From the NCBI GenBank assembly GCA_019136515.1, contig JAGVUB010000052.1, positions 1 through 34,669 on the forward strand: a stretch of DNA of 34,669 bases. Direction: 5' to 3'. The position numbers and the translations under genes were made by a program. The stretch comes from Verrucomicrobiota bacterium (lineage in GTDB: Bacteria; Verrucomicrobiota; Verrucomicrobiia; Opitutales; Opitutaceae). Positions 10,481 to 16,647 of this stretch are shown in pieces (position 1 is the stretch's first letter; each line of letters starts with the position of its first letter). A model generated the notes under the pieces. It was not told where the DNA came from and made no database searches. It saw nothing but the letters and a program-made list of their open reading frames with translations.

Positions 10481-10540
10481 GGCGCGCCGGGATCGGTCGC
10501 GGATTCGGCGTTACGGCGGGCCCAACGGTCCCGCCCTACC
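10476..10540. repeat. 65-bp palindromic element with GGTAGGGCG terminal inverted repeats
   Basis: It begins GGTAGGGCG (10476-10484) and ends CGCCCTACC (10532-10540), a perfect 9-bp terminal inverted repeat. The right half also forms a hairpin (GGCGGG with CCCGCC). The element fills nearly all the space between two convergent genes, overlaps the stop codon of the small membrane gene and ends 4 nt before the ruvB stop. It may serve as a bidirectional terminator, although no T run is present. Confidence 0.65.
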
Positions 10541-10544
10541 TCGT

Positions 10545-11588
10545 TCAGGCCAGCGGCAGACTGCCCTGCGCACCGGGCGCGGTGGCGATGGCCTGGAGTC
10601 CGATGGCTTCCCAGCCCTTCAAGGTGAGCACGCGGCCCTGGGCGGTGCGCTGGAGGTAGCCTTCCTGGATGAGGTAGGGTTCGTGCACCTCCTCAAGCGT
10701 CTCCGCCTCCTCGCCCACGGCGACGGCGACCGTGCCGAGGCCCACGGGGCCGCCGCGGTACGACTCCGCCATCAGACGCAGGATACGCTTGTCCATCTCG
10801 TCGAGCCCGCGGACGTCGATCTCCAGCAGCTCGAGCGCGGCGGCGGCGACGGGTTGGGTGATCTTGCCCTTCGCCTTCTCCTGCGCGTAGTCGCGCACGA
10901 AGTTGACGAGGTTGTTGACGATGCGCGGCGTGCCGCGGGAGCGCGCGGCGATCTCCTTCGCGCCGCCTTCGTCGATGGGGACGTCGAGCAGCTTGCAGGT
11001 GCGGTTGACGATCGTGAGCAGGTCGTCGCGGCCGTAGAAATCGAGGCGGGTATTGAGCGTGAAACGGCTGCGCAGTGGCGCCGTGAGCAGGCCGGCGCGC
11101 GTGGTGGCGCCGATGAGGGTGAAGCGCGGGAGCGTGAGGCGCACGCTGCGGGCGTTGGGCCCCTGGTCGATCATGATGTCGAGGCGGAAGTCCTCCATCG
11201 CGCTGTAGAGGTACTCCTCGACGGTCTTCGGAATGCGGTGGATCTCGTCGATGAAGAGCAGGTCGCCCTCCTCGAGGCTGGTCAGGAGGCCGGCGAGGTC
11301 GCCCGCCTTCTCGACGACGGGGCCGGAGGTGATGCGCACTGTCTTGCCCATCTCGGCTCCAAGGATCAACGACAGCGTGGTCTTGCCCAGTCCGGGCGGG
11401 CCGCTGAGCAGGATGTGGTTGAGCGGGTCGCCGCGGCGCCGCGCGGCGCCGACCATGACCTTGAGGCGCTCGACGGTCTTCGCCTGGCCGACGAAGTCCG
11501 AGAAGGAGGCCGGCCGCAACGCGGCCTCGGCGGCGGTGGCGGGCGCGGTGAGCGCGGAGTTGAGGAAGTTGACGCCTTTGTCGGGCAT
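10545..11588 (-). CDS. ruvB: Holliday junction branch-migration ATPase RuvB
   Basis: A 347-residue AAA+ motor that, with RuvA, drives branch migration of Holliday junctions during recombination repair. Walker A is GPPGLGKTT (residues 63-71), Walker B is LLFIDEIHR, and [18 protein letters not shown] carries sensor 1 and the arginine finger. The C-terminal winged helix has [16 protein letters not shown] and [17 protein letters not shown]. Length is normal. It starts 9 nt after the stop of a ParE-like toxin gene on the same strand, so it may be cotranscribed with a toxin-antitoxin module. No ruvA or ruvC is adjacent. Confidence 0.97.
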   Translation of the reverse strand: MPDKGVNFLNSALTAPATAAEAALRPASFSDFVGQAKTVERLKVMVGAARRRGDPLNHILLSGPPGLGKTTLSLILGAEMGKTVRITSGPVVEKAGDLAGLLTSLEEGDLLFIDEIHRIPKTVEEYLYSAMEDFRLDIMIDQGPNARSVRLTLPRFTLIGATTRAGLLTAPLRSRFTLNTRLDFYGRDDLLTIVNRTCKLLDVPIDEGGAKEIAARSRGTPRIVNNLVNFVRDYAQEKAKGKITQPVAAAALELLEIDVRGLDEMDKRILRLMAESYRGGPVGLGTVAVAVGEEAETLEEVHEPYLIQEGYLQRTAQGRVLTLKGWEAIGLQAIATAPGAQGSLPLA

Positions 11589-11597
11589 GGGGTGTCG

Positions 11598-11897
11598 TTA
11601 AGTGATGGGCGGCTCGCCGCGGGCGGCGTGCCAGACACGGAGAATGGTCACCGTGGAATCGTCTGAGGCGACGCGATAAAGCAGCCGATAGGGCGAAACG
11701 ACCAACTCGCGGACTTCGCCGTGAGTTGTGGCGAGATAGGGGCGACCTAGGCGTGGGAAAACGATCAGCTGCCGCGAGTGCTCCACACAAGCCTCACCAA
11801 ACCTGATCGCGGCCCGAGGATTGTTGGTCGCGATGTAGGACACCGCCGCCTCCAAGTCGTCTAGGCTACTTGGCGCCCAGATAACTTTTGCAGGCAT
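11598..11897 (-). CDS. RelE/ParE-family toxin
   Basis: A 99-residue protein with the RelE/ParE plasmid-stabilisation fold: IWAPSSLDDLEAAVSYIA, then RQLIVFPRLGRPYL, VRELVVSPYRLLYRV and a final VTILRVWHAAR. Family members either poison gyrase (ParE) or cleave mRNA on ribosomes (RelE); sequence alone does not decide, but the helix-rich N-terminus and R-x-L-V-V...YRLLYRV pattern fit ParE better. The start ATG at 11897 overlaps the end of the upstream antitoxin gene by 37 nt, as is usual for such pairs. Confidence 0.88.
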   Translation of the reverse strand: MPAKVIWAPSSLDDLEAAVSYIATNNPRAAIRFGEACVEHSRQLIVFPRLGRPYLATTHGEVRELVVSPYRLLYRVASDDSTVTILRVWHAARGEPPIT

Positions 11898-12067
11898 GCG
11901 TGGATGCGGGCTTCGGCCGCTTCTTGGGGCACGCCCTCGCCGCGGACGATCTCTTCCTCCGCCTGCTGCAGGGCGGCGAGCAGGTGCACCTGCTCCTCGA
12001 CATCGCCCCAAGTGGCATTGTCGGGAAGAGCACGAAGCGCAGCGAGCATCTGTTCTTTCACGGACAT
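11861..12067 (-). CDS. Antitoxin partner of the RelE/ParE toxin
   Basis: A 68-residue acidic, mostly helical protein (MSVKEQMLAALRALPDNATW, then EEQVHLLAALQQAEEEIVRG). The N-terminal pattern resembles small antitoxins of the addiction-module family paired with ParE/RelE toxins. Identification rests mainly on position: it is just upstream of, and overlaps, the toxin gene. No ribbon-helix-helix DNA-binding signature is obvious. Confidence 0.75.
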   Translation of the reverse strand: MSVKEQMLAALRALPDNATWGDVEEQVHLLAALQQAEEEIVRGEGVPQEAAEARIHACLQKLSGRQVA

Positions 12068-12110
12068 GGCGGGAATAAAGGGCGGCGGGTGGGTGCTGGC
12101 AAGCTGGGGC

Positions 12111-12377
12111 TCAAAACAGGACGTCGAGCAGGCGGTTGAAGAGCGCGTCGGCGGAGGCGTCGAGTACGCCTTCGACCGATTCCTTCCAGCCGATCAGGCC
12201 GGCGAGAAACACGGCGAGGCCGCTGAGGCCGAAGCCGATGGTGATCCAAACATTGAAGCCGGTGACGAGCGACCAACCTGCGAAGCACATGGCGCCGAGG
12301 CCGAGCAGGACTGCGAGCAGATGCTTCCACCACTCGACGGTCTGCACGCGCAACGCGAGAAACTCCTCGAGTTTCAC
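12111..12377 (-). CDS. Small membrane protein with two transmembrane helices, start uncertain
   Basis: The coding-like frame ends at 12111 and contains two hydrophobic helices (HLLAVLLGLGAMCFAGWSLV and WITIGFGLSGLAVFLAGLIG), then an amphipathic C-terminus (VEGVLDASADALFNRLLDVLF). The only normal start codon in the frame downstream of the previous gene is GTG at 12377, giving 88 residues. However, convincing helical sequence (ERSALREAQKAFRDRSRAEV) continues upstream to about 12440 without an ATG. The true start may be a rare codon, or the 5' end may have been lost. The function is unknown. Confidence 0.55.
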   Translation of the reverse strand: MKLEEFLALRVQTVEWWKHLLAVLLGLGAMCFAGWSLVTGFNVWITIGFGLSGLAVFLAGLIGWKESVEGVLDASADALFNRLLDVLF

Positions 12378-12484
12378 CTCGGCACGGGAGCGGTCGCGGA
12401 AGGCTTTCTGGGCTTCGCGCAGGGCCGAGCGTTCGAGGAAGGATGGTGGCGAGCGAGACTCACGTTCTTGGGCGGACGAGGAGC

Positions 12485-12901
12485 TTACGGCCGGTTTCCA
12501 AGGTAGCGCTGGGCGGCGGCACGATTCAGTTCGTGGTCGCGGGAGGAGCGTTCGCGTTGCTCTGGCGGGAAGACTGGTTCGCCTAGGTTCTCGAGCGCGA
12601 TCAGGATCTGGTAGGCAACGTCGGCATCGCGCGGGAGTTCGCGGCGCAGGGCGGCGACGAGCGGGGCGAGGTCGCGGGGATCGCGGCGCTTGCCGAGCGC
12701 CCAATAGGCGGAGCCGCGCAACGGCGAGTCGGCGCCCTCGGTGGCGAGCCAGTGCCAGAGGGTCTGCGCGAGGTCGTCGGGCGGCACGGTTTCCAGACCG
12801 GACTCCTCAATGATGTCGGTCTCGAAGTCGGAATGGCGCACGCCGCGGGCGGCCTCGAAACGGAAGGCGGCGGCGGTGAGGAACCGGGAGTCGAGGTCCA
12901 T
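12485..12901 (-). CDS. HEAT-repeat-like small protein
   Basis: About 138 residues, all helical, with HEAT-like pairs such as SAYWALGKRRDPRDLAPLVA and DVAYQILIALENLGEPV. Such proteins are scaffolds for protein contacts. The start chosen is ATG 12901 (MDLDSRFLTAAAF); a GTG at 12952 in the same frame would add 17 residues and overlap the preceding toxin gene by 22 nt. It lies in a close minus-strand run between a PIN-domain toxin and a small membrane protein, so it may be a passenger of the toxin-antitoxin operon. Confidence 0.65.
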   Translation of the reverse strand: MDLDSRFLTAAAFRFEAARGVRHSDFETDIIEESGLETVPPDDLAQTLWHWLATEGADSPLRGSAYWALGKRRDPRDLAPLVAALRRELPRDADVAYQILIALENLGEPVFPPEQRERSSRDHELNRAAAQRYLGNRP

Positions 12902-12930
12902 CGTGGCGGAGAATGGTGGAGACGGAACGC

Positions 12931-13338
12931 TCACGCGTTCTGTTTCAGCCACTCCTCGGGGGTGAGGGCGGGAATGGGGGAGCCGCGGAAGTCCGGCTTG
13001 TTGCGGGTGACGATGCAGGTCGCGCCGGCCGCTTCGGCGGAGGCGATCTGAAGGCAGTCCTCGAAATCCTTCTGCGGCAGCTTCAGCGCGAGCTTGGCTT
13101 CCGGTTGCCCGGCGGGGGCGACATCGGCCCAGGCGAGCACATCGGAAAGGAAGCTGCGCGCGGCGGCGGGCGAGCTGGCCTTGGCCAGAATGTAGTAGAG
13201 GTTCGACAACGTGTGCCAGGCGACGAAGGCGGAGCCGGGGATGTCTTCGAGTCGGTCGAGCAGTTCGCCGCTGCGCGCGGCGCCGGGTCGGGCGAGCGCG
13301 ACGTCGAGAAAGACGTTGGTGTCGATCAACGCGCGCAT
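12931..13338 (-). CDS. PIN-domain ribonuclease toxin, VapC-type
   Basis: A 135-residue protein with the PIN nuclease pattern: D6 in LIDTNVFLD near the N-terminus, the downstream acidic FEDCLQIASAEAAGA, and IVTRNKPDF at the end, which supply the metal-binding carboxylates. VapC toxins cut tRNA or rRNA at specific sites. The ATG at 13338 is 1 nt beyond the stop of the upstream antitoxin gene, so the pair is translationally linked. Confidence 0.9.
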   Translation of the reverse strand: MRALIDTNVFLDVALARPGAARSGELLDRLEDIPGSAFVAWHTLSNLYYILAKASSPAAARSFLSDVLAWADVAPAGQPEAKLALKLPQKDFEDCLQIASAEAAGATCIVTRNKPDFRGSPIPALTPEEWLKQNA

Positions 13339-13339
13339 G

Positions 13340-13573
13340 TCACTTCACGTGCTTCTCCAGCAGGTGGGCGAGACGAGGGTCGTCGGTCGTGGTCTCGGGC
13401 GTGGGGAAGCGGCCGGTCCAGCGGGCGGAGAAACCGGGCTGCTCGGCGGTGCCGGAGAGATGCGCGAGGTGTTTCTCGACGAGCGCGGAGACGGTGACCT
13501 TGCGCCGGCGGGCGTAGGTCTTGGCCTGCTCGATCACCTGCACCGGGAGGTAGAGCGTGAGCTTCGTCTTCAC
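13340..13573 (-). CDS. Ribbon-helix-helix antitoxin, VapB/DUF6364-like
   Basis: A 77-residue protein starting at GTG 13573. KTKLTLYLPVQVIEQAKTYA followed by RRKVTVSALVEKHL is the beta strand-helix-helix layout of ribbon-helix-helix antitoxins (DUF6364-type), which dimerise to bind DNA and neutralise their PIN toxin through the C-terminal tail. It precedes the VapC-like gene directly. Paired CGTACGTA motifs overlap its start codon and are its likely operator. Confidence 0.87.
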   Translation of the reverse strand: MKTKLTLYLPVQVIEQAKTYARRRKVTVSALVEKHLAHLSGTAEQPGFSARWTGRFPTPETTTDDPRLAHLLEKHVK

Positions 13574-13600
13574 GTACGTAAGGCTGCGTGGTCGTACGTA
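13572..13600. promoter_or_regulatory. Putative autoregulatory operator of the vapBC pair
   Basis: CGTACGTA occurs at 13573-13580 and again at 13593-13600, each built on a palindromic TACGTA/ACGT core and spaced exactly 20 bp (about two helical turns). The first copy touches the GTG start of the antitoxin gene. Two adjacent palindromes on one DNA face are typical for cooperative binding of ribbon-helix-helix antitoxins, though binding here is inferred. Confidence 0.5.
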
Positions 13601-13650
13601 GGCGTCAACCGGGAAGGTGGCGCGCCATCAGACGCGGGCGGGGCTTGGTG

Positions 13651-13828
13651 GGTAGGGCGGTTTCTCCGAAACCGCCGTGGGCTCTGTCCGCGGCGGGCGC
13701 GGAGCAGGAGGTGGGCGGCGCGGGCGGACACCACGTGGGTCGTCCCTTCAGGGCGACCGGGCGGGCGGTATTTGCGGGACGGGTGCGAGCACGGAGCCGG
13801 GCGAGGCGGCCTGAAGGCGCGCCCCTAC
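13651..13828. repeat. Composite palindromic intergenic element
   Basis: The segment starts GGTAGGGCGG and ends GCGCGCCCCTAC, an inverted and imperfect end pair. It holds three hairpins: GGCGGTTTC with GAAACCGCC (13656-13676, loop TCC), GGTCG-CCC with GGGCGACC (13738-13758, one bulge) and GGCGGCCT with AGGCGCGCC (13805-13823, one bulge). It fills most of the gap between the vapB-like gene and the VOC gene and carries no open frame of its own. The 5' of the two related ends resembles those of the 65-bp element at 10476. Confidence 0.55.
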
Positions 13829-13840
13829 GCGCAGGCGTGG

Positions 13841-14299
13841 TCACTTGTCGGACCAGATGGCGAACTCGCTGCCGCCGGGCTCGGTGAAGTGGAAACGGCG
13901 GCCGCCGGGGAAGCTGAAGATGTCGCGGGTGATTGTGCCGCCGAGCGCCTTCGCGCGGTCGCGGAGCTCCTCGAGACGCTCGGTGTAGATCACGATGAGC
14001 GACGAGCCGGCGGCGTAGCTGGAGACTTTGTCGGAGCGGTAGAACCCGCCGTTGAGCCGGCCGTCCTCGAAGGCGAGGTAGTCGGGGCCGTACTCGGTGA
14101 AGCGCCAGCCGAGGAGCGCGGTGAAGAAGGCCTTGGTCTGCGGGAGATCGCGCGAGGGCGTCTCGACGTAGTCGACGGTATTCGGGATTGAGGGCGGCGG
14201 CATGGGTTTCTGGGGTTGAGGGGCGGAGTCGGCGGCGGAGAGGGTGGTGGCAGCGAATATCGCCAGGAGGGAGAGCGGGATGCGGAGTGATCGTTTCAT
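13841..14299 (-). CDS. Exported VOC-superfamily (glyoxalase/bleomycin-resistance-like) protein
   Basis: A 152-residue protein with a signal peptide (MKRSLRIPLSLLAIFAATTL, cleavage near SAA/DS) and a single VOC-type beta-alpha-beta-beta-beta domain: VDYVETPSRDLPQTKAFFTA, LLGWRFTEYGPDYLAFEDG, and FHFTEPGGSEFAIWSD at the end. VOC proteins are usually cytoplasmic metal enzymes or binding proteins; an exported copy is less common. Metal ligands of the glyoxalase I type are not obvious, so a binding role is possible. The function is not assignable. The ATG at 14299 was used because it gives the signal sequence. Confidence 0.8.
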   Translation of the reverse strand: MKRSLRIPLSLLAIFAATTLSAADSAPQPQKPMPPPSIPNTVDYVETPSRDLPQTKAFFTALLGWRFTEYGPDYLAFEDGRLNGGFYRSDKVSSYAAGSSLIVIYTERLEELRDRAKALGGTITRDIFSFPGGRRFHFTEPGGSEFAIWSDK

Positions 14300-14312
14300 C
14301 GGACGTCTTTTG

Positions 14313-14840
14313 TCACAGTGGGTGCGCCTTCGAATGCATCCAAAGCGCTTGGTCGAGTTCACGCATTGACACGCCTGCTCTGGCGGCCTGTTCCCGGGTG
14401 AAATGCACGTACTTCTGCCAGAATGGGAATGTGTAGGCGGGAGGCTTTGCGAAACCGATGGATTGGAGCGCGCGAAAATCCAAGATCGGGTACTGATTCT
14501 CGAACGTGAAGTGAAGGAACACCGAAGCGGTTGGCCACTTCACGCCGGACAGAAGTGTCCACAGTTGAATCCGCAACGCCTCGGATTTTGTCGTGAGCAC
14601 GAGAGCGGAAACGTCTCTGATAATCGCGGCGTCGTTAGTCTCGCAACGAGACCGTGAACGTGGCGTCTTCCACGCGCACACCTGGAGGAATTCTTCTTTC
14701 TTGAGGAAGCCTCTGGCTCGGTAAGCGGGAACGATCTCTTCAGCGATCACCGAGGCGGTCTCACGATCCTTGGGGTGCTGTTTTCCCTCGTATTCGAGAG
14801 AGTACCTGCCGATCTCTGAGATCTTGAACCGGAGTTTCAT
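14313..14840 (-). CDS. Uncharacterised protein
   Basis: A 175-residue protein of visibly lower GC than its neighbours, with no signal peptide or membrane helix. It has a conserved-looking block: ASVFLHFTFENQYPILDFRA, then GFAKPPAYTFPFWQKYVHFT and ELDQALWMHSK. The (Y/F)PILDxRAL pattern with a trailing LDxALW reminds me of DNA-glycosylase-like helix-hairpin-helix relatives, but this is weak recollection. It ends 13 nt before the VOC gene start and begins about 16 nt after the murA stop. It may be horizontally acquired. Confidence 0.65.
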   Translation of the reverse strand: MKLRFKISEIGRYSLEYEGKQHPKDRETASVIAEEIVPAYRARGFLKKEEFLQVCAWKTPRSRSRCETNDAAIIRDVSALVLTTKSEALRIQLWTLLSGVKWPTASVFLHFTFENQYPILDFRALQSIGFAKPPAYTFPFWQKYVHFTREQAARAGVSMRELDQALWMHSKAHPL

Positions 14841-14856
14841 GGTTGGGGATTCTGGT

Positions 14857-16126
14857 TCACCGCCACTCCACTTCGGCTCCGAGGGCGCGGAGGTTTTCGA
14901 CGAAGCGGGGGTGGGCGCGGCGGATGGCGTCGGCGTTCTTCACGACGCTCTGGCCGGGGATCGACGCGGCGACGGCGTAGAGCGCGACGGCGGCGCGGAT
15001 GATGTACGGCGCCTCGACCACAGCGGGGCGCAGCGGGCGGGCGCCGAAGACGATGATGCGGTGCGGGTCGCTCACGACGACGTGGGCGCCGAACTTCGCG
15101 AGCTCGGGCAGCCAGGTGAAGCCGCCTTCGTAGATCTTGTTCCAGAACTGCATCGCGCCCTCGGCGCGCACGGCGAGCGCGATGAGCACGGGCAGGAGGT
15201 CGACGGGGAAGTAGGGCCAGGGCGCGGCCTCGATCTTGGCGAGGAGGTTGGTGGTGTGCGGCTCCTCGATGCGCAGGCGCTGGCCGGCGGGGCAGATCGC
15301 GGTGTTGCCCTCGAAACGGATCGCGACGCCGATCTTGGCGAAGGAGCGGACGATGAGGTCGAGGTGCTCGGGCTGGGTGTCGGTCACGCGCACCTCGCCG
15401 CCGGTGATGGCGCCGAGGGCGAGGAAGGTGACGACCTCGTGGTAGTCGGTGCTGATGGCGGTCGACGCCCTCGATCTCGAGGCGGCTCGTGCCCACGCCG
15501 CGGATGCGCGCGCCCATGGCGACGAGCGCGGAGCAGACGTCCTGCACGTGGGGCTCGCTGGCGGCGTTGATGAGCACGGAGGCGCCCTCGGCGAGGGCGG
15601 CGGCCATGGCGAAGTTCTCCGTGGCGGTGACGGACATGTAGTCGGCCCAGTGGCGGGCGCCGCGGAAACGGCCGTCGAGGGTGAACACGGCTTCGTCGCC
15701 GAGGGTGAGGCGGGCGCCGAAGGCGCGGAGGACGTCGAAGTGCGGGTCCAGTTCGCGGATGCCGAGGGAACAGCCCTTGGTGTTGGACTCGACGACGATG
15801 CGTTTGAGGCGGTGGAGCAGCGCCGGGTAGAGCAGGACGGTGGAGCGCATGTCCTGCGGGAGTTCGCCGTTGGCCGGGAGGGAGCGGAATCCGGAGTGGT
15901 CGAGCGCCATGGTGCCGGCGGCGCGGTCCCACTCGATGCGCGAGCCGTGGCGCGTGCAGAAGGCGACGAGCTTCTCGAGGTCGGTGATCGCGGGGACGTT
16001 GGTGAGGCGCACGGGCTCGTCGGTGAGCAGCGTGGCGCAGAAGATGGGGAGGGCGGCGTTCTTGTTGCCCGAGGGCCGGATGGTGCCGGAGAGCGGCGTG
16101 CCGCCGTGGACGAGGAGGTCGGACAT
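14857..16126 (-). pseudogene. murA: UDP-N-acetylglucosamine 1-carboxyvinyltransferase, frameshifted
   Basis: MurA adds enolpyruvate to UDP-GlcNAc, the first committed step of peptidoglycan synthesis and usually essential. The N-terminal half (MSDLLVHGGTPLSGTIRPSG, with KNAALP and the active-site Cys in TKGCSLGIREL) is in one frame up to about 15458. The second half (ISTDYHEVVTFLALGAITGG to ENLRALGAEVEWR, including the FPVDLLPVL substrate-site Asp) continues in another frame. The total of 1270 nt is 3n+1. Compared with other MurA sequences, about six residues after GVDR are missing at the junction, so a small non-triplet deletion is likely. It is either a sequencing/assembly error, a real pseudogene with a second copy elsewhere, or less likely a recoding site. 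Confidence 0.85.
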
Positions 16127-16263
16127 GGTTGCGAGAACGGGAGACTGGCGGAAGTGGCCGAGCGGGAGAATGCGAAAAGCGGCGAGCGCGGAATAACAGA
16201 TGTGAAAAGCCGTTGGGCGCGGTGCGGGGGTGCGTCGTCCTGCGGCGGAGCGACTGCGAACCA

Positions 16264-16282
16264 TGTCAGCCGGTCGCTGACA
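16264..16282. repeat. Perfect 7-bp hairpin upstream of murA
   Basis: TGTCAGC (16264-16270) pairs with GCTGACA (16276-16282), loop CGGTC. It lies about 140 nt upstream of the murA start, beside the larger inverted pair of 47-bp units. Confidence 0.4.
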
Positions 16283-16333
16283 CGGTTTGGGTCGGCGCCC
16301 CGAGCCCGAGGGAAACGGACGCGCCCGGATGGG

Positions 16334-16470
16334 CGAGGACGCAAATTCTTGTCCGACCGCGACAGACTTTTGCGTCTTCGCCGCGAGGGACCGTGATCCT
16401 GAAGAGGGCGGACGCCCCTGGATCGAGGACGCAGAAACGTGTCGCGGTCGGACAGAAATTTGCGTCTTCG
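16334..16470. repeat. Inverted pair of 47-bp units upstream of murA
   Basis: Unit 1 (16334-16380) begins CGAGGACGCAAA and ends TTTTGCGTCTTCG. Unit 2 (16424-16470) is its reverse complement, with the internal run TCCGACCGCGACA matching TGTCGCGGTCGGA and about 85% identity by eye. Each unit is itself roughly palindromic at its ends. The 43-bp spacer has no matching structure. No coding frame is supported here. Confidence 0.65.
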
Positions 16471-16588
16471 GGGCGACGGCAGGGCGCAGGGGCGCCGGTG
16501 GGTTGAGGGACATGGCTCGGAGTCACGTCCAGTTCGGGATGGCCGTCAGTGTGGTGGCTGCAGCAGCAGGGGGCGCGGGATCGGGCAC

Positions 16589-16620
16589 GAAAAAGGCGCC
16601 CGCGGTTTGGCGGGCGCCTT
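16589..16620 (-). terminator. Intrinsic terminator of the RGG-protein gene
   Basis: AAGGCGCCCGC (16593-16603) pairs perfectly with GCGGGCGCCTT (16610-16620), loop GGTTTG. On the minus strand the stem is followed by a T run (complement of the A run at 16590-16594). It begins about 28 nt after the stop of the 16648-18036 gene and is the clearest rho-independent terminator in the window. Confidence 0.85.
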
Positions 16621-16647
16621 GGAGATGGCTGGAGTTGGCTGGGGCGA

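Larger units (their letters stand above)
16127..16588. other. Non-coding region between murA and the RGG protein
   Basis: Apart from the hairpin at 16264, the inverted 47-bp pair at 16334-16470 and the terminator at 16589, I see no gene. Open frames crossing it are composition-driven. The murA promoter must lie within it, but no convincing -35/-10 was found. Confidence 0.5.

Noticed and set aside
16127-16588. A small gene between murA and the RGG protein
   Set aside because: Frames show no family similarity and overlap repeat structures.
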